A stretch of 64,000 bases of DNA, from contig NZ_JACHJB010000004.1 in NCBI RefSeq assembly GCF_014207745.1, positions 744,001 through 808,000 on the forward strand, read 5' to 3'. The translations under genes were made by a program, and so were the position numbers. This document shows, in pieces, positions 49,217 through 56,885 of the stretch; the first letter of the stretch is position 1; each line of letters opens with the position of its first letter. A model generated the notes under the pieces. It was given only the letters and a program-made list of their open reading frames with translations, made no database searches and had not been told where the DNA came from. This stretch comes from Nonomuraea muscovyensis. Lineage in GTDB: Bacteria > Actinomycetota > Actinomycetes > Streptosporangiales > Streptosporangiaceae.

Positions 49217-49599
49217 GCGAGCAGCAGGGCCGCAGCCGGATCCCCGAGCTGTCGGCCATCCCCTGGGAGGGCCCACGGGCCATCACCGACTACGCCCGCA
49301 TCAGCCGGAACCTGTGCCGGGACCTGGGCGAGGAGCTCAACATCGGGTCCGACGAGCTGTACGCGGTGCTGATCCGCAGCTTCAAGGGCCACCCGGTGCT
49401 GAGCGTGTTCGGCGCCCTGGACGTCCGGCTGCGGGCCCGCCGCGTCGTTAAGCGGCTCAAGAGGGCCGCCGAGCTGCAGAGGGGCGCCGGTGTGGAGCTG
49501 GTGAAGTTCCACGCCCAGTTCCGCAAGGAGTTCGTCGACATCTTGCCGGCCGCGAAGCCGGAGAAGCGGCAGAAGACGTTCAACTGGGATGACGTGTGA
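49213..49599 (+). CDS. Hypothetical protein of the transfer operon
   Basis: 128 residues, mixed charge, mainly helical, ending KPEKRQKTFNWDDV. No family recognised. GTG at 49213 overlaps the upstream stop, and its own stop overlaps the translocase start, so it is translated together with the DNA pump and may be its partner. Confidence 0.55.
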   Translation: MSEQQGRSRIPELSAIPWEGPRAITDYARISRNLCRDLGEELNIGSDELYAVLIRSFKGHPVLSVFGALDVRLRARRVVKRLKRAAELQRGAGVELVKFHAQFRKEFVDILPAAKPEKRQKTFNWDDV

Positions 49600-51614
49600 T
49601 GGCCGGGCGTACGAAGGACCTGGTGTCCGTCGAGACCGAGTCGAGCCTGTCGAAGGTCGCGGCCAAGGAGGTGTCCAAGCTCGTCACGCTGACGAGCCCG
49701 TGGGTGGCGTACGTGCTGGTGTTCGGCATCGGGTCGGCGTTCCACTTCATCCTCGACTCCGACGACCCGGACGTGGTCGCGTGGACGATGTTCCTGATGT
49801 CCGCCGCGGTGCTGGTGCTGACCGCAGTGACGTTCGGCCAGTCCCACGCCCGCGGCGTGTGGGGCAAGACCCACACCACGCTGACGACGCTGCTGGCCGG
49901 CCTGTGGGTGTGCGCGGCGACCGTCAACGGGCCCACCACGGTCGTCACCGGACGGCTGATCCTCATCGGCGGCGTCACCGTCGCCCTGACCTGGAACATC
50001 CGAACCGTCATCAGGATGAAAGGGCTCGACCAGCCTGGTGCCATCGCCGACCCGCTCGCGCTCCTGTTCGGTCAGGGCGCCGAGCGGGCGGGGATGCCCG
50101 CCGTCGAGGCGCGCACCGTCAAGGCGACCGCGCACAAGGTCGAGGGTGACGTGCAGTTGGAGCAGGGCCGCCAGGTGGCCGAGGACCTGACGCGGAAGGT
50201 CGGCTACGTCGAGTCGGGTATCGGCCTGCCGCCCGGCAGCATCACCACCGCGATAGACCCGGACGACGCCAGCAAGGCGAAGGTCGTCATCTCCGATCCG
50301 CGGGTGATGAAGAAGCCGATCCCGCGGAACTCCCCCTCGCGGCCGGGCCTGTCGATCGCCGACCCGCTCAACATCGCCCTCTGGCAGGACCTCGATGAGG
50401 TCGAATACTGCGTGGTCGGCCACCACCTGCAGATCATGGGGCAGACCGGTAGCGGCAAGAGCATCGGCGGAGCGTGGAACATCCTCGCCGAGGTCGTCAC
50501 CCGCTATGACGTGGCGGTGTTCGCCGGCGACATCACCAAGGGAGAGCAGACGCTCGGCCCGATGCGTGAGGCGCTGCACCGGTTCGAGACGACCAAGGCC
50601 GGCGTCAAGGCGATGCTGCGCGAGCTGCAAGAGCAGGTGAAGGAGCGCACCAACTACCTGGCGTCCAAGCAGCTGCAGAAGTGGAAGCGCGGATGCGGCC
50701 TGACGTACTGGATCGTCTGGTTGGAGGAGTTCCCGGACATCTTCGACTGCCTCAGCGACAAGGAGCAGGACGCGTTCCTGTCGATGCTGAAGGCGATCCG
50801 GTCCGCCGGCGGCACGATCGTCATGAGCTTGCAGCGGGCCGACTACTCGCAGATGCCGACCCTGGCGCGCGGCCAGCTCGCCAAGATGTGCTTCGGCGTC
50901 GAGTCGGCCCATGACGCGTCGTTCGGCCTCTCAGAGGCGCAGCAGGACGCCAACGCCCGCCCCGAGCTGTGGAGCAACAAGCAGCCCGGTATGGCCTACC
51001 TCGACGCCCCCAGCATCGAGGACACGCGGATCGCGATGCCGCTACGCACCTACGCGTGGGGCCTCACAGAGGAGGGGCGCGTGGACGACGAGTTGGCCAA
51101 CACGCAGATGCGCGCCCACGCCGCCCAGTGGCCGGCCGCGGCCAAGCCGGTCGACGTCACCACGGCGGCGCTGTCGAGGCTGCACGACGGCGGCCAGGCC
51201 GCCACGGCGCCGGCCGGGCTCCTGGAGGCCGACGCCGAGGACGACGACGAGGAGGTGCGCAACGTGGCCAGCGAGTACCTGGAGACCGACGACCCGGACC
51301 CGGAGGTGCGGGGCGGCCTGGACGACGAGATCCCCGACCTGCCCGAGGGCGACCCGCCGATGACGTTCGCGCCGCCGGCGCAGCGGATGACCGCCGAGGA
51401 ACGCGGAGCGGCGCTCATCAAGCACCTGCAAGACATGTGGGACGGCGGCGCCCGCGACTTCTCCAGCGGCGACCTGAAGCCGCTGTGGGAGACGACGGAC
51501 ATGTCCCGCGCGTGGGTGCAGAAGACGCTCAAGAAGCTCGTCGAGGCGACCGTGCTTGGCGATTACGACGAGGACGCTCAGCGGTACCTCATGCCCACCC
51601 GTCCCGAAGTCTGA
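49599..51614 (+). CDS. traB: FtsK/SpoIIIE-type DNA translocase (TraB-like)
   Basis: About 671 residues. Four hydrophobic segments (~33-140), then an FtsK-type motor: Walker A GQTGSGKS (~281-288), Walker B YWIVWLEEFPDIF (~370-382), arginine-rich sensor region QRADYSQMPTLARGQ. The C-terminal ~75 residues (AALIKHLQDMWDGG ... WVQKTLKKLVEATVLGDY) form a winged-helix like the gamma domain with which FtsK and TraB read short DNA repeats. TraB pumps double-stranded DNA between mycelial cells in Streptomyces conjugation. The repeat cluster at 51926-52072 is its likely target. Confidence 0.85.
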   Translation: MAGRTKDLVSVETESSLSKVAAKEVSKLVTLTSPWVAYVLVFGIGSAFHFILDSDDPDVVAWTMFLMSAAVLVLTAVTFGQSHARGVWGKTHTTLTTLLAGLWVCAATVNGPTTVVTGRLILIGGVTVALTWNIRTVIRMKGLDQPGAIADPLALLFGQGAERAGMPAVEARTVKATAHKVEGDVQLEQGRQVAEDLTRKVGYVESGIGLPPGSITTAIDPDDASKAKVVISDPRVMKKPIPRNSPSRPGLSIADPLNIALWQDLDEVEYCVVGHHLQIMGQTGSGKSIGGAWNILAEVVTRYDVAVFAGDITKGEQTLGPMREALHRFETTKAGVKAMLRELQEQVKERTNYLASKQLQKWKRGCGLTYWIVWLEEFPDIFDCLSDKEQDAFLSMLKAIRSAGGTIVMSLQRADYSQMPTLARGQLAKMCFGVESAHDASFGLSEAQQDANARPELWSNKQPGMAYLDAPSIEDTRIAMPLRTYAWGLTEEGRVDDELANTQMRAHAAQWPAAAKPVDVTTAALSRLHDGGQAATAPAGLLEADAEDDDEEVRNVASEYLETDDPDPEVRGGLDDEIPDLPEGDPPMTFAPPAQRMTAEERGAALIKHLQDMWDGGARDFSSGDLKPLWETTDMSRAWVQKTLKKLVEATVLGDYDEDAQRYLMPTRPEV

Positions 51615-51631
51615 GCCCAAGGAGACAGACC

Positions 51632-51877
51632 GTGAAGCTACTCCTCATGCTGCCTGCCCTGGCGCTGACGACTGGGCTCGCCTCGAGCTCCTGCGGAGAC
51701 CTCCCCCACGCCTCGACGGACGACCCATCCGGCATCGTCATGGGCCGGCGAGGCGACGACGAGTTGATGGTGGGACCGCGAGACGGCTCGCCGGCGTTCA
51801 TCCGCAAGGCGACCCGCGTACAGATCAAGGCGTGCACGCGGGAACCGGATCTGATGTATCCGGCCTGCCTGCCGTAG
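51632..51877 (+). CDS. Small exported protein
   Basis: 81 residues. The N-terminus (KLLLMLPALALTTGLASSSCGD) is a signal peptide; the SSSC is a poor lipobox, so lipoprotein status is doubtful. GTG at 51632 with AAGGAG 7 nt upstream. Last gene of the transfer operon; function unknown. Confidence 0.6.
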   Translation: MKLLLMLPALALTTGLASSSCGDLPHASTDDPSGIVMGRRGDDELMVGPRDGSPAFIRKATRVQIKACTREPDLMYPACLP

Positions 51878-51925
51878 GGCTCGCACGGCTGCGCGTGGGA
51901 TGCGCGCGAACCGCTTTTTGATCAT

Positions 51926-52072
51926 GCTGCCACGGTGCCACAGGAGGGGTGCCACGCCCCTGCCACGGGGGGGCCACGAGGGGGCCACGAGGGGGTGCCA
52001 CGGACCGTGGCACCCCCTCCGACCTGTAACCCTCCCTCGCGTGGCACCCCCCAGCCCCCACGTGGGTGCCAC
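51926..52072. repeat. GGTGCCAC 8-mer cluster with two palindromes (candidate clt/TRS)
   Basis: Perfect GGTGCCAC at 51934, 51948, 51994 and 52065; perfect inverse copies at 52007 and 52041; near copies (xxxGCCAC) at 51926, 51959, 51970 and 51981, many at 11-14-bp steps. The copies at 51994 and 52007 form a perfect hyphenated palindrome (arms 51989-52003 and 52005-52019, GAGGGGGTGCCACGG). A second palindrome, GTGGCACCC/GGGTGCCAC, spans 52041-52072. Position just after traB matches the clt loci of Streptomyces plasmids, which contain repeated 8-bp TraB sites. Confidence 0.7.
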
Positions 52073-52149
52073 GCCCCCCGGACAGAGGTCCCGCGAGGAC
52101 CTGAGTGGCCGGGATACGTGCCCGACTTCTCCGCGACGCCGCGAAGAAC

Positions 52150-52395
52150 TCAGTCGGTGGGCCAGTCCTCGACCGGCCGGACGTACACGCCCTTCTGTGG
52201 CAGGACCGACACCCAGCCCTCATCGCGGAGCACGCCAACTGCCCGCCGCGCCGAACCGACCGACACGCCCAGCTCGTCGGCAAGACGTCGCTCGGCCGGG
52301 ATCGGCATGCCCGGCTGATACTGGCCTGCCTTGATTCGGCTTATGAGTTCATCCGCAACCTGTCGCCACACGTAGGCGTCTGGGCGAAGTTCCAT
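52150..52395 (-). CDS. GntR-family regulator, short (KorSA-like)
   Basis: 81 residues consisting almost only of a GntR winged HTH (YVWRQVADELISRIKAGQYQ ... IPAERRLADELGVSVGSARRAVGVLRDEG). AICEs use a KorSA-type GntR repressor to hold back transfer and replication. This one lacks the usual C-terminal effector domain. ATG at 52395 fits the domain start; the frame upstream is open but non-homologous. Faces away from the 52579-53006 pair. Confidence 0.8.
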   Translation of the reverse strand: MELRPDAYVWRQVADELISRIKAGQYQPGMPIPAERRLADELGVSVGSARRAVGVLRDEGWVSVLPQKGVYVRPVEDWPTD

Positions 52396-52578
52396 GCACT
52401 GCACGCTACTGACCTGCAGTGATGCCCATTCCAGCAGGTTGCAGCACGCTGCACTAGGAAGTAGGTAGTAGCAGTGTGTAGCAGAGGGGTGCAGACTGAG
52501 TGCGGACATAGTTCGGGCCCGCCCACGCGCTGCGAACGCGAGGAACGGGCCCTCGATCGGACGGTGGAGGTCCGACCC
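52396..52578. promoter_or_regulatory. Regulatory gap with repeated TGCA/GCAG motifs
   Basis: Between the GntR gene and the rightward pair, TGCAG/CTGCA-type motifs recur at least eight times. GGTGCAGAC at 52488-52496 is repeated at 59602-59610 beside the excisionase gene, so the same factor may act at both sites. Confidence 0.45.
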
Positions 52579-52791
52579 ATGAGCGAGCGTAACCCGCCCC
52601 TCGAGATCCCCGAGTGCTCTACGAACGTTGACGCCGCAGGCATCATCCACCTGCAACACAAGGGGACCGGCCGAACCGCCGAGGCCCACAGCGAACAGGA
52701 AGCAGTCCAGCAGGGGATGCTGCTGCGCATCCTCGCCGCGTACCGACGGCCCGAGAGTGAGATCCCATTCACCACGGGCGACATGCCATGA
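52579..52791 (+). CDS. Small hypothetical protein
   Basis: 70 residues (MSERNPPLEIPECSTNVD...). ATG at 52579 with GGAGG ~9 nt upstream; overlaps the next gene in ATGA. No family recognised. Confidence 0.5.
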   Translation: MSERNPPLEIPECSTNVDAAGIIHLQHKGTGRTAEAHSEQEAVQQGMLLRILAAYRRPESEIPFTTGDMP

Positions 52792-53006
52792 GCCCGAGCA
52801 TCATCCAGGTGTGGGCCGACAGGCACAGCCGCGTATGGGTCGACACAGGCAAGATCCACCGCGAATCCAAGCAGCCCATCATCGAGCTGCTGAACGGAGA
52901 AGCGTCCGGCGCTCTCGGCTGGGTCAACGCCCAGTTCGGCCCGCTACAGAACCTCTCCCTGCACAGCACCAACGAATCCAGGCGCGCGGCCGGCGGCCCC
53001 CCGTAG
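52788..53006 (+). CDS. Small hypothetical protein
   Basis: 72 residues (MSPSIIQVWADRHSRVW...), coupled to the previous gene and followed within 15 bp by a strong terminator. No family recognised. Confidence 0.5.
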   Translation: MSPSIIQVWADRHSRVWVDTGKIHRESKQPIIELLNGEASGALGWVNAQFGPLQNLSLHSTNESRRAAGGPP

Positions 53007-53020
53007 GCAGCCCATGAGCT

Positions 53021-53066
53021 GGCCGGCCCCGCACACCGTGGAGGGAAGTGCGGGGCCGGCCTTTTT
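53021..53066 (+). terminator. Rho-independent terminator
   Basis: GGCCGGCCCCGCAC (53021-53034) and GTGCGGGGCCGGCC (53048-53061) pair perfectly and are followed by TTTTT (53062-53066). It ends the rightward 52579-53006 unit and separates it from the converging packaging genes. Confidence 0.92.
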
Positions 53067-53122
53067 CACGCGCGTGCGCGTAGGAGCCTCGCGAAACTGG
53101 CGAAACCGCGGGATGCGCCGCC

Positions 53123-53371
53123 TCACGACAGCCTCGCCAAGATGCGGCCGGCCGCCGCGGCGTCGATCGTGCGATGCCCCTCAACGTCCACGGCGATCCT
53201 CTCCAGCCGAGCCACCTCCGCCCCATCGAGCATGCCCCGCGCCGCCAACGTCGCAGCGGCCAGTTTCGGCAGCGCATTCATCATCGCCGCACAGCGATGC
53301 GGCACGACCGTCTGCCACTCCCGATCCGTGCGGGTCAGAAACCGACCCTCAGCGCTGCCCCTGCGCTTCAC
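53123..53371 (-). CDS. Small protein coupled to the terminase-like gene
   Basis: 82 residues, helical and basic, with a C-terminal DGAEVARLERIAVDVEGHRTID region. GTG at 53371 overlaps the upstream stop. No family recognised; its coupling suggests a role in the packaging module. Confidence 0.5.
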   Translation of the reverse strand: MKRRGSAEGRFLTRTDREWQTVVPHRCAAMMNALPKLAAATLAARGMLDGAEVARLERIAVDVEGHRTIDAAAAGRILARLS

Positions 53372-53748
53372 GACACCACCCCCCTGATTCCGTACACGCC
53401 GCGCGCCCCAACACGCCTCTGCGGACGCCTGGCACCCTTCTGCGTGTCGTCCTCCTCACCCGCCGGCAGTCGCAGCGCCGCCGCAAGCCGGGCAAGGGCA
53501 ATCTTCTGCTGACGCGCCTCGATAGCGGCCGGATGCACGCGCTGCTGCAGGCCCGGACCCGACACCATGAGCCCATCCGCGTAAACCGCGTCATTCAGGC
53601 TGTCGAGCAGGTCAACCGTGCGAACCATCTCCCGCAGCAGAGCGAGCTCATGTTCTTCAAGCTCGTACTCGGCCACAACGGACGCCCACAGGCGACGGCC
53701 AGACACGCCGGTGTCATCGGGCGGCTTCATCTCGTCAGAATCGGACAT
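53368..53748 (-). CDS. Terminase small-subunit-like protein (P27-like)
   Basis: 126 residues following the actinophage pattern for small terminases: GRRLWASVVAEYELEEHELALLREMVRTVDLLDSLNDAV, then G....GLQQRVHPAAIEARQQKIALARLAAALRLP. Small terminases recognise DNA for packaging and recruit the large subunit. No large subunit is encoded in the element, so it would have to use one from a helper phage (inference). ATG at 53748 with GAGG ~9 nt upstream. Confidence 0.7.
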   Translation of the reverse strand: MSDSDEMKPPDDTGVSGRRLWASVVAEYELEEHELALLREMVRTVDLLDSLNDAVYADGLMVSGPGLQQRVHPAAIEARQQKIALARLAAALRLPAGEEDDTQKGARRPQRRVGARGVYGIRGVVS

Positions 53749-53802
53749 AAATGGACACCTCGTTCGTTTCAGATCGCACGCAAAGAGAGCCAGCTAGGCG
53801 AA

Positions 53803-53833
53803 GGGTCACGAGGGGGGTACCCTTCGACTTTTG
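53803..53833 (-). promoter_or_regulatory. 31-bp conserved box, copy 1
   Basis: On the minus strand it reads CAAAAGTCGA then a GC-rich stretch ending GTGACCC, 55 bp upstream of the terminase-like gene. It matches the copy at 56255-56285 at 25 of 31 positions without gaps. Likely a shared promoter or activator site. Confidence 0.6.
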
Positions 53834-53934
53834 CATGCCCCCTCCCCCTTTGGAGGTGGAGCGAGAACCGGCGCAGGTACAGCTCAGCATGTTGGTTGCC
53901 CTACCGCGTCGTGGCTGTCCTTGCGGAAGGAGGC

Positions 53935-53964
53935 GAGCCCCTCACTGCGCTCTCCGAGGGGCTC
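53935..53964 (-). terminator. Hairpin after the capsid unit
   Basis: GAGCCCCTC (53935-53943) and GAGGGGCTC (53956-53964) pair perfectly around a 12-nt loop, ~40 bp downstream of the capsid-linked small gene. No T-run on the minus strand. Confidence 0.45.
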
Positions 53965-54002
53965 ACGGCCCGTTTGACGCCGATTCCCGCTGGTCTGGTG
54001 GT

Positions 54003-54248
54003 CTAGCTCTTGGTCTTGTCCTTGGCCGCTGCTCGCCGCGGTGTGGGACTCTTCACGGTGGTCTGCTGTGGTGCCTGGTCGGGTGTGCGCGGGCTGGTGG
54101 TGAGCTCGTGAGGTTCGGTCGCGAACAGATCGGGCCGTGCCTGCACGAGCGGGTCGTCAGCGGGCCACACCTGGCCGTAGGTGAGGCGTACGACGGCGCC
54201 TTGCCACCGGACGGCGCCTGCGATCTTCGGGAACTTGTAGCCGCTCAT
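54003..54248 (-). CDS. Capsid-linked small protein
   Basis: 81 residues: a beta-rich first half (YKFPKIAGAVRWQGAVVRLTYGQVW), then DDPLVQARPDLFA and a Pro/Thr/Lys-rich tail. Short proteins with a W...DPLV...P.LF motif directly follow the capsid gene in several actinophages. It starts 5 bp after the capsid stop. Exact role (head assembly or connector) unknown. Confidence 0.65.
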   Translation of the reverse strand: MSGYKFPKIAGAVRWQGAVVRLTYGQVWPADDPLVQARPDLFATEPHELTTSPRTPDQAPQQTTVKSPTPRRAAAKDKTKS

Positions 54249-54253
54249 GCTGG

Positions 54254-55735
54254 TCACTGGTTCTGCAGGATGCGGAAGCCGAGATCGTTCACCGAGCCGG
54301 ATCCGATGCGCGCCCACGCGAACAGGCCGCGCTGACCGGTCGGGCGGCCGGCGGCGCCGAGCATGTGCGGCACCAGCTCGACTGACATGCCGGCGCGCTG
54401 CGCGACGAGGAAGTTCTTCCAGTCGCCGACGATGAGCAGGTTCGCCGCACCAACGGAGCTGGTGAAGTCGGCCATCCAGTCGTTGAGGAAGTAGCGGCGG
54501 CCGAACAGGCGCGGGATCGCCTCGTCGGTGAGGTCGACGGTGAAGTTTGATCCCATGGTGGTGCCGAAGTTGCGGACCTCGTTCTGTACGTCGGTGCTCG
54601 ACATCCAGGCGACGCGGTCGCCGCGGTTGCGGTACTTAATGGGCAGGGCGTCCCACAGCTTGTATAGGTCGGCGGCGACGAATGCGCCGTCTGTGGTGGG
54701 CAGCACCTCGACGGCCGCGTTGGCGTCGAGGGCGGTCACGATGCCGGTCGGCTCGTTGACGCCGGTGCCGAGGGTGGTCTTCTGGGAGACGAGCTCCATG
54801 TATCCCTCGCGGAGCATCGTCGCGAGCTCGTCGGCGAATCCGGGGTAGTCCATGCCGATTTCGATGGAGAACGGCACGAATCCGCGGGCGGTGTGGACGG
54901 GCACCTCTGGCTGGGCGAGCGTTGGCGAGTCGTCGCTGACTTCCGCCCCTTCGGTGTCGAACGACCAGGAGACGCCGGCGGAGGAGACGCCCTTCCAGCT
55001 ATCGGTGGTGATGGTGACCAGTTGGGCGATGTCGAGGATGTCGTTCGGCGATCCTTGCGCGGTCATGATGATGCTCGGGTCGATGAACACCGGGACGCCG
55101 AACCCGCCGGCGGAGTCGGTGCCGCCCGACATGGCGCGAAATTCCTCGAACGCGCGCAGCGCGCGGGACTCGTTCTCGGTGAGGATCGCCTTGGGGTCGG
55201 TGGTGACGCGCATGAACGCGGACCGGTAGTCGTCGTTTTCGGTGAGCAGGATGCGGCGGGCGATGAGCGATCCGTCGCACTGCGTGTGGTTGGTCAGGTT
55301 CGACCGAACCAGCTTGTCGACCTTGTCCATCGCCGGGGTGGGCAAGTTGAGGTCCTTGTGGCGGTACTCCAGCGCGGCCAGCGCCTTGTCCCGTACCACC
55401 TGCGGGCGTAGCGCCAGCGCGTCGGATCCGTCGAACGGGGCCACGCGTTGCATGAACTGCGGTGCGTCCTTGGGGTTGTCGCCAGTCATGATGATCTGCG
55501 AGCGGTCGATCTTCACCTCGTCGTGGAGCACTTCGAGCTTCGAGATCTCCTGCATGTGCTCCTTGTACTGGCGCTGCTCGGAGGCGAGCAGGTCACGGCC
55601 CGCAAAGGTGGCCGTCTTCATGATGTCGTCCTTGCTGCGGTGGTGCTGGACCAGCGCATCGGTGACGGTCTCAGCGGTGATTTCGTCGATGCGGCTGCGC
55701 AGGTCGGCAGCCGTGGGCAGCTTGAGCTTGGGCAC
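54254..55735 (-). CDS. HK97-family phage major capsid protein
   Basis: 493 residues. The N-terminal ~100 residues are helical and charged (delta/scaffold-like); the HK97 fold follows: TDSAGGFGVPVFIDPSIIMTAQ, VPVHTARGFVPFSIEIGMDYPGF, ELVSQKTTLGTGVNEPTGIV, LYKLWDALPIKYR and the C-terminal GDWKNFLVAQRAGMSVELVPH. It would form an icosahedral shell. GTG at 55735 with AAGG ~8 nt upstream. A GGGGGC/GCCCCC hairpin (55846-55860) lies upstream. No prohead protease or portal gene is present. Confidence 0.92.
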   Translation of the reverse strand: MPKLKLPTAADLRSRIDEITAETVTDALVQHHRSKDDIMKTATFAGRDLLASEQRQYKEHMQEISKLEVLHDEVKIDRSQIIMTGDNPKDAPQFMQRVAPFDGSDALALRPQVVRDKALAALEYRHKDLNLPTPAMDKVDKLVRSNLTNHTQCDGSLIARRILLTENDDYRSAFMRVTTDPKAILTENESRALRAFEEFRAMSGGTDSAGGFGVPVFIDPSIIMTAQGSPNDILDIAQLVTITTDSWKGVSSAGVSWSFDTEGAEVSDDSPTLAQPEVPVHTARGFVPFSIEIGMDYPGFADELATMLREGYMELVSQKTTLGTGVNEPTGIVTALDANAAVEVLPTTDGAFVAADLYKLWDALPIKYRNRGDRVAWMSSTDVQNEVRNFGTTMGSNFTVDLTDEAIPRLFGRRYFLNDWMADFTSSVGAANLLIVGDWKNFLVAQRAGMSVELVPHMLGAAGRPTGQRGLFAWARIGSGSVNDLGFRILQNQ

Positions 55736-55913
55736 CGTGGTTCATCCTTCGGTGTAGAGAACAGCATGGAAGGGTCGCGTCTGTCCCGGTGCGGAGCAAC
55801 GACGGGAGCGCGTCAGGCGGTGGTGCGTGTCCATGCCCGGTGCCGGGGGGCGGTGCCCCCTTGCTCGGCGGGGGATGGACTGGCGGTGCCCGCATCCTGT
55901 GCCTGTGATCAGA

Positions 55914-56165
55914 CTACTCGCCATTGCCGACATTCCCGGCATGCGACGCGAGGTTGAGCGACATCTCGGCGAGGAACTTGTCGGCGTCGGGGGTGCGGTC
56001 GAGGAAGTAGTCGAGGACTTTGAGCATGCTGGCGAGCGTCATGCCGGCCTGCTCGGGTGTGGTCAGTTCGGCCAGCAGGGCGGAGACTGCCGGCCAGTCC
56101 TGGCGGCGGTGGTGCTGGACGAGCGCGAGGGTACGGCCGTGGATGGCGGCGTACTCAGCGGACAT
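55914..56165 (-). CDS. Hypothetical protein between capsid and replication genes
   Basis: 83 residues, helical (MSAEYAAIHGRTLALVQHHR ... MTLASMLKVLDYFLDRTPDADKFLAEMSLNL). No family recognised. Starts 90 bp downstream of the second 31-bp box. Possibly an assembly or regulatory partner of the capsid. Confidence 0.5.
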   Translation of the reverse strand: MSAEYAAIHGRTLALVQHHRRQDWPAVSALLAELTTPEQAGMTLASMLKVLDYFLDRTPDADKFLAEMSLNLASHAGNVGNGE

Positions 56166-56254
56166 GATGCCTCCTAGGGAGTCGGTAAACCAGTGGAAGA
56201 GAGCGGGCCGAAAAACGGGCTGGAACCTCTACGCGGAGAAGTTCGACTGTCTGG

Positions 56255-56285
56255 GGGTCACGGAAGGGGCACCGCTCGACTTTTG
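56255..56285 (-). promoter_or_regulatory. 31-bp conserved box, copy 2
   Basis: Minus-strand CAAAAGTCGA followed by GCGGTGCC and ending GTGACCC; ungapped 25/31 match to 53803-53833. Placed upstream of the 56165 gene and the capsid unit. Confidence 0.6.
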
Positions 56286-56302
56286 GCCCCGCCCTTCCCG
56301 TG

Positions 56303-56683
56303 TCAACGGCTTGTGGTCGGGCTTGCCAGCTCGTCACGGCCGGGCGGGAAGACGCCGTGCTCGCGGTGCAGGCCACGCATCACCTGAAACATCTGCATCG
56401 TGTTGTAGCGAGCCATGAGCTCCTTGGCTCGGCGGCGGGCTCCGGGCTGCCATTCCTTGGGGACGTTGAACGTCTTCTGCACGCCGAGCCGCATGGCGGG
56501 CAGTTGCCGTTCCCATTCGGCGTTGAACTCGTCCAGGTCGCGGGCGAGCAGCAGGCCGAGGGTCCGTGGGGGGACGATGACCTCCCCGTCGAGCGGGTCG
56601 CCGGGCCGGTCGAGTACGGCGATGTGGGGGAACAGGTCCTCGTATCCGGGGACGGGCAGGGTGGGCCGGGCGGACGTGGTCAT
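56303..56683 (-). CDS. Hypothetical protein of the packaging side
   Basis: 126 residues (YEDLFPHIAVLDRPGDPLDGEVIVPPRTLGLLLARDLDEFNAEWERQLPAM ... REHGVFPPGRDELASP). No family recognised. ATG at 56683 with GGAGA upstream. Lies between the origin-like repeats and the second 31-bp box. Confidence 0.5.
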   Translation of the reverse strand: MTTSARPTLPVPGYEDLFPHIAVLDRPGDPLDGEVIVPPRTLGLLLARDLDEFNAEWERQLPAMRLGVQKTFNVPKEWQPGARRRAKELMARYNTMQMFQVMRGLHREHGVFPPGRDELASPTTSR

Positions 56684-56701
56684 GGATGTTGTCTCCGTTC
56701 C

Positions 56702-56885
56702 GCGAGAAAAGGTAAGTAAGCGAGATATGCCTTGTGACCTGCGGTGAGAGCACTTCTCAGCTCGCGAGGTAAGTGCGAGAAAAGGCGTCGGGTTGGACTT
56801 AGCTCGCACTTTGCTCGCGAGCTTTGGTGATACGTCCATGCAGGTCAGACGCCTTTTCTCGCCTTCTTTGCTTTACTCGCCAGGT
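56702..56885. other. Origin-like repeat region
   Basis: AT-richer than its surroundings. A perfect 15-bp inverted repeat GCGAGAAAAGGCGTC (56775-56789) / GACGCCTTTTCTCGC (56848-56862); a further GCGAGAAAAGG at 56702; two CTCGCGAG palindromes (56761, 56814); two GGTAAGT motifs. It abuts the end of the DUF3987 gene and the replication operon. A plausible replication origin or partition-like site of the element. Confidence 0.5.
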
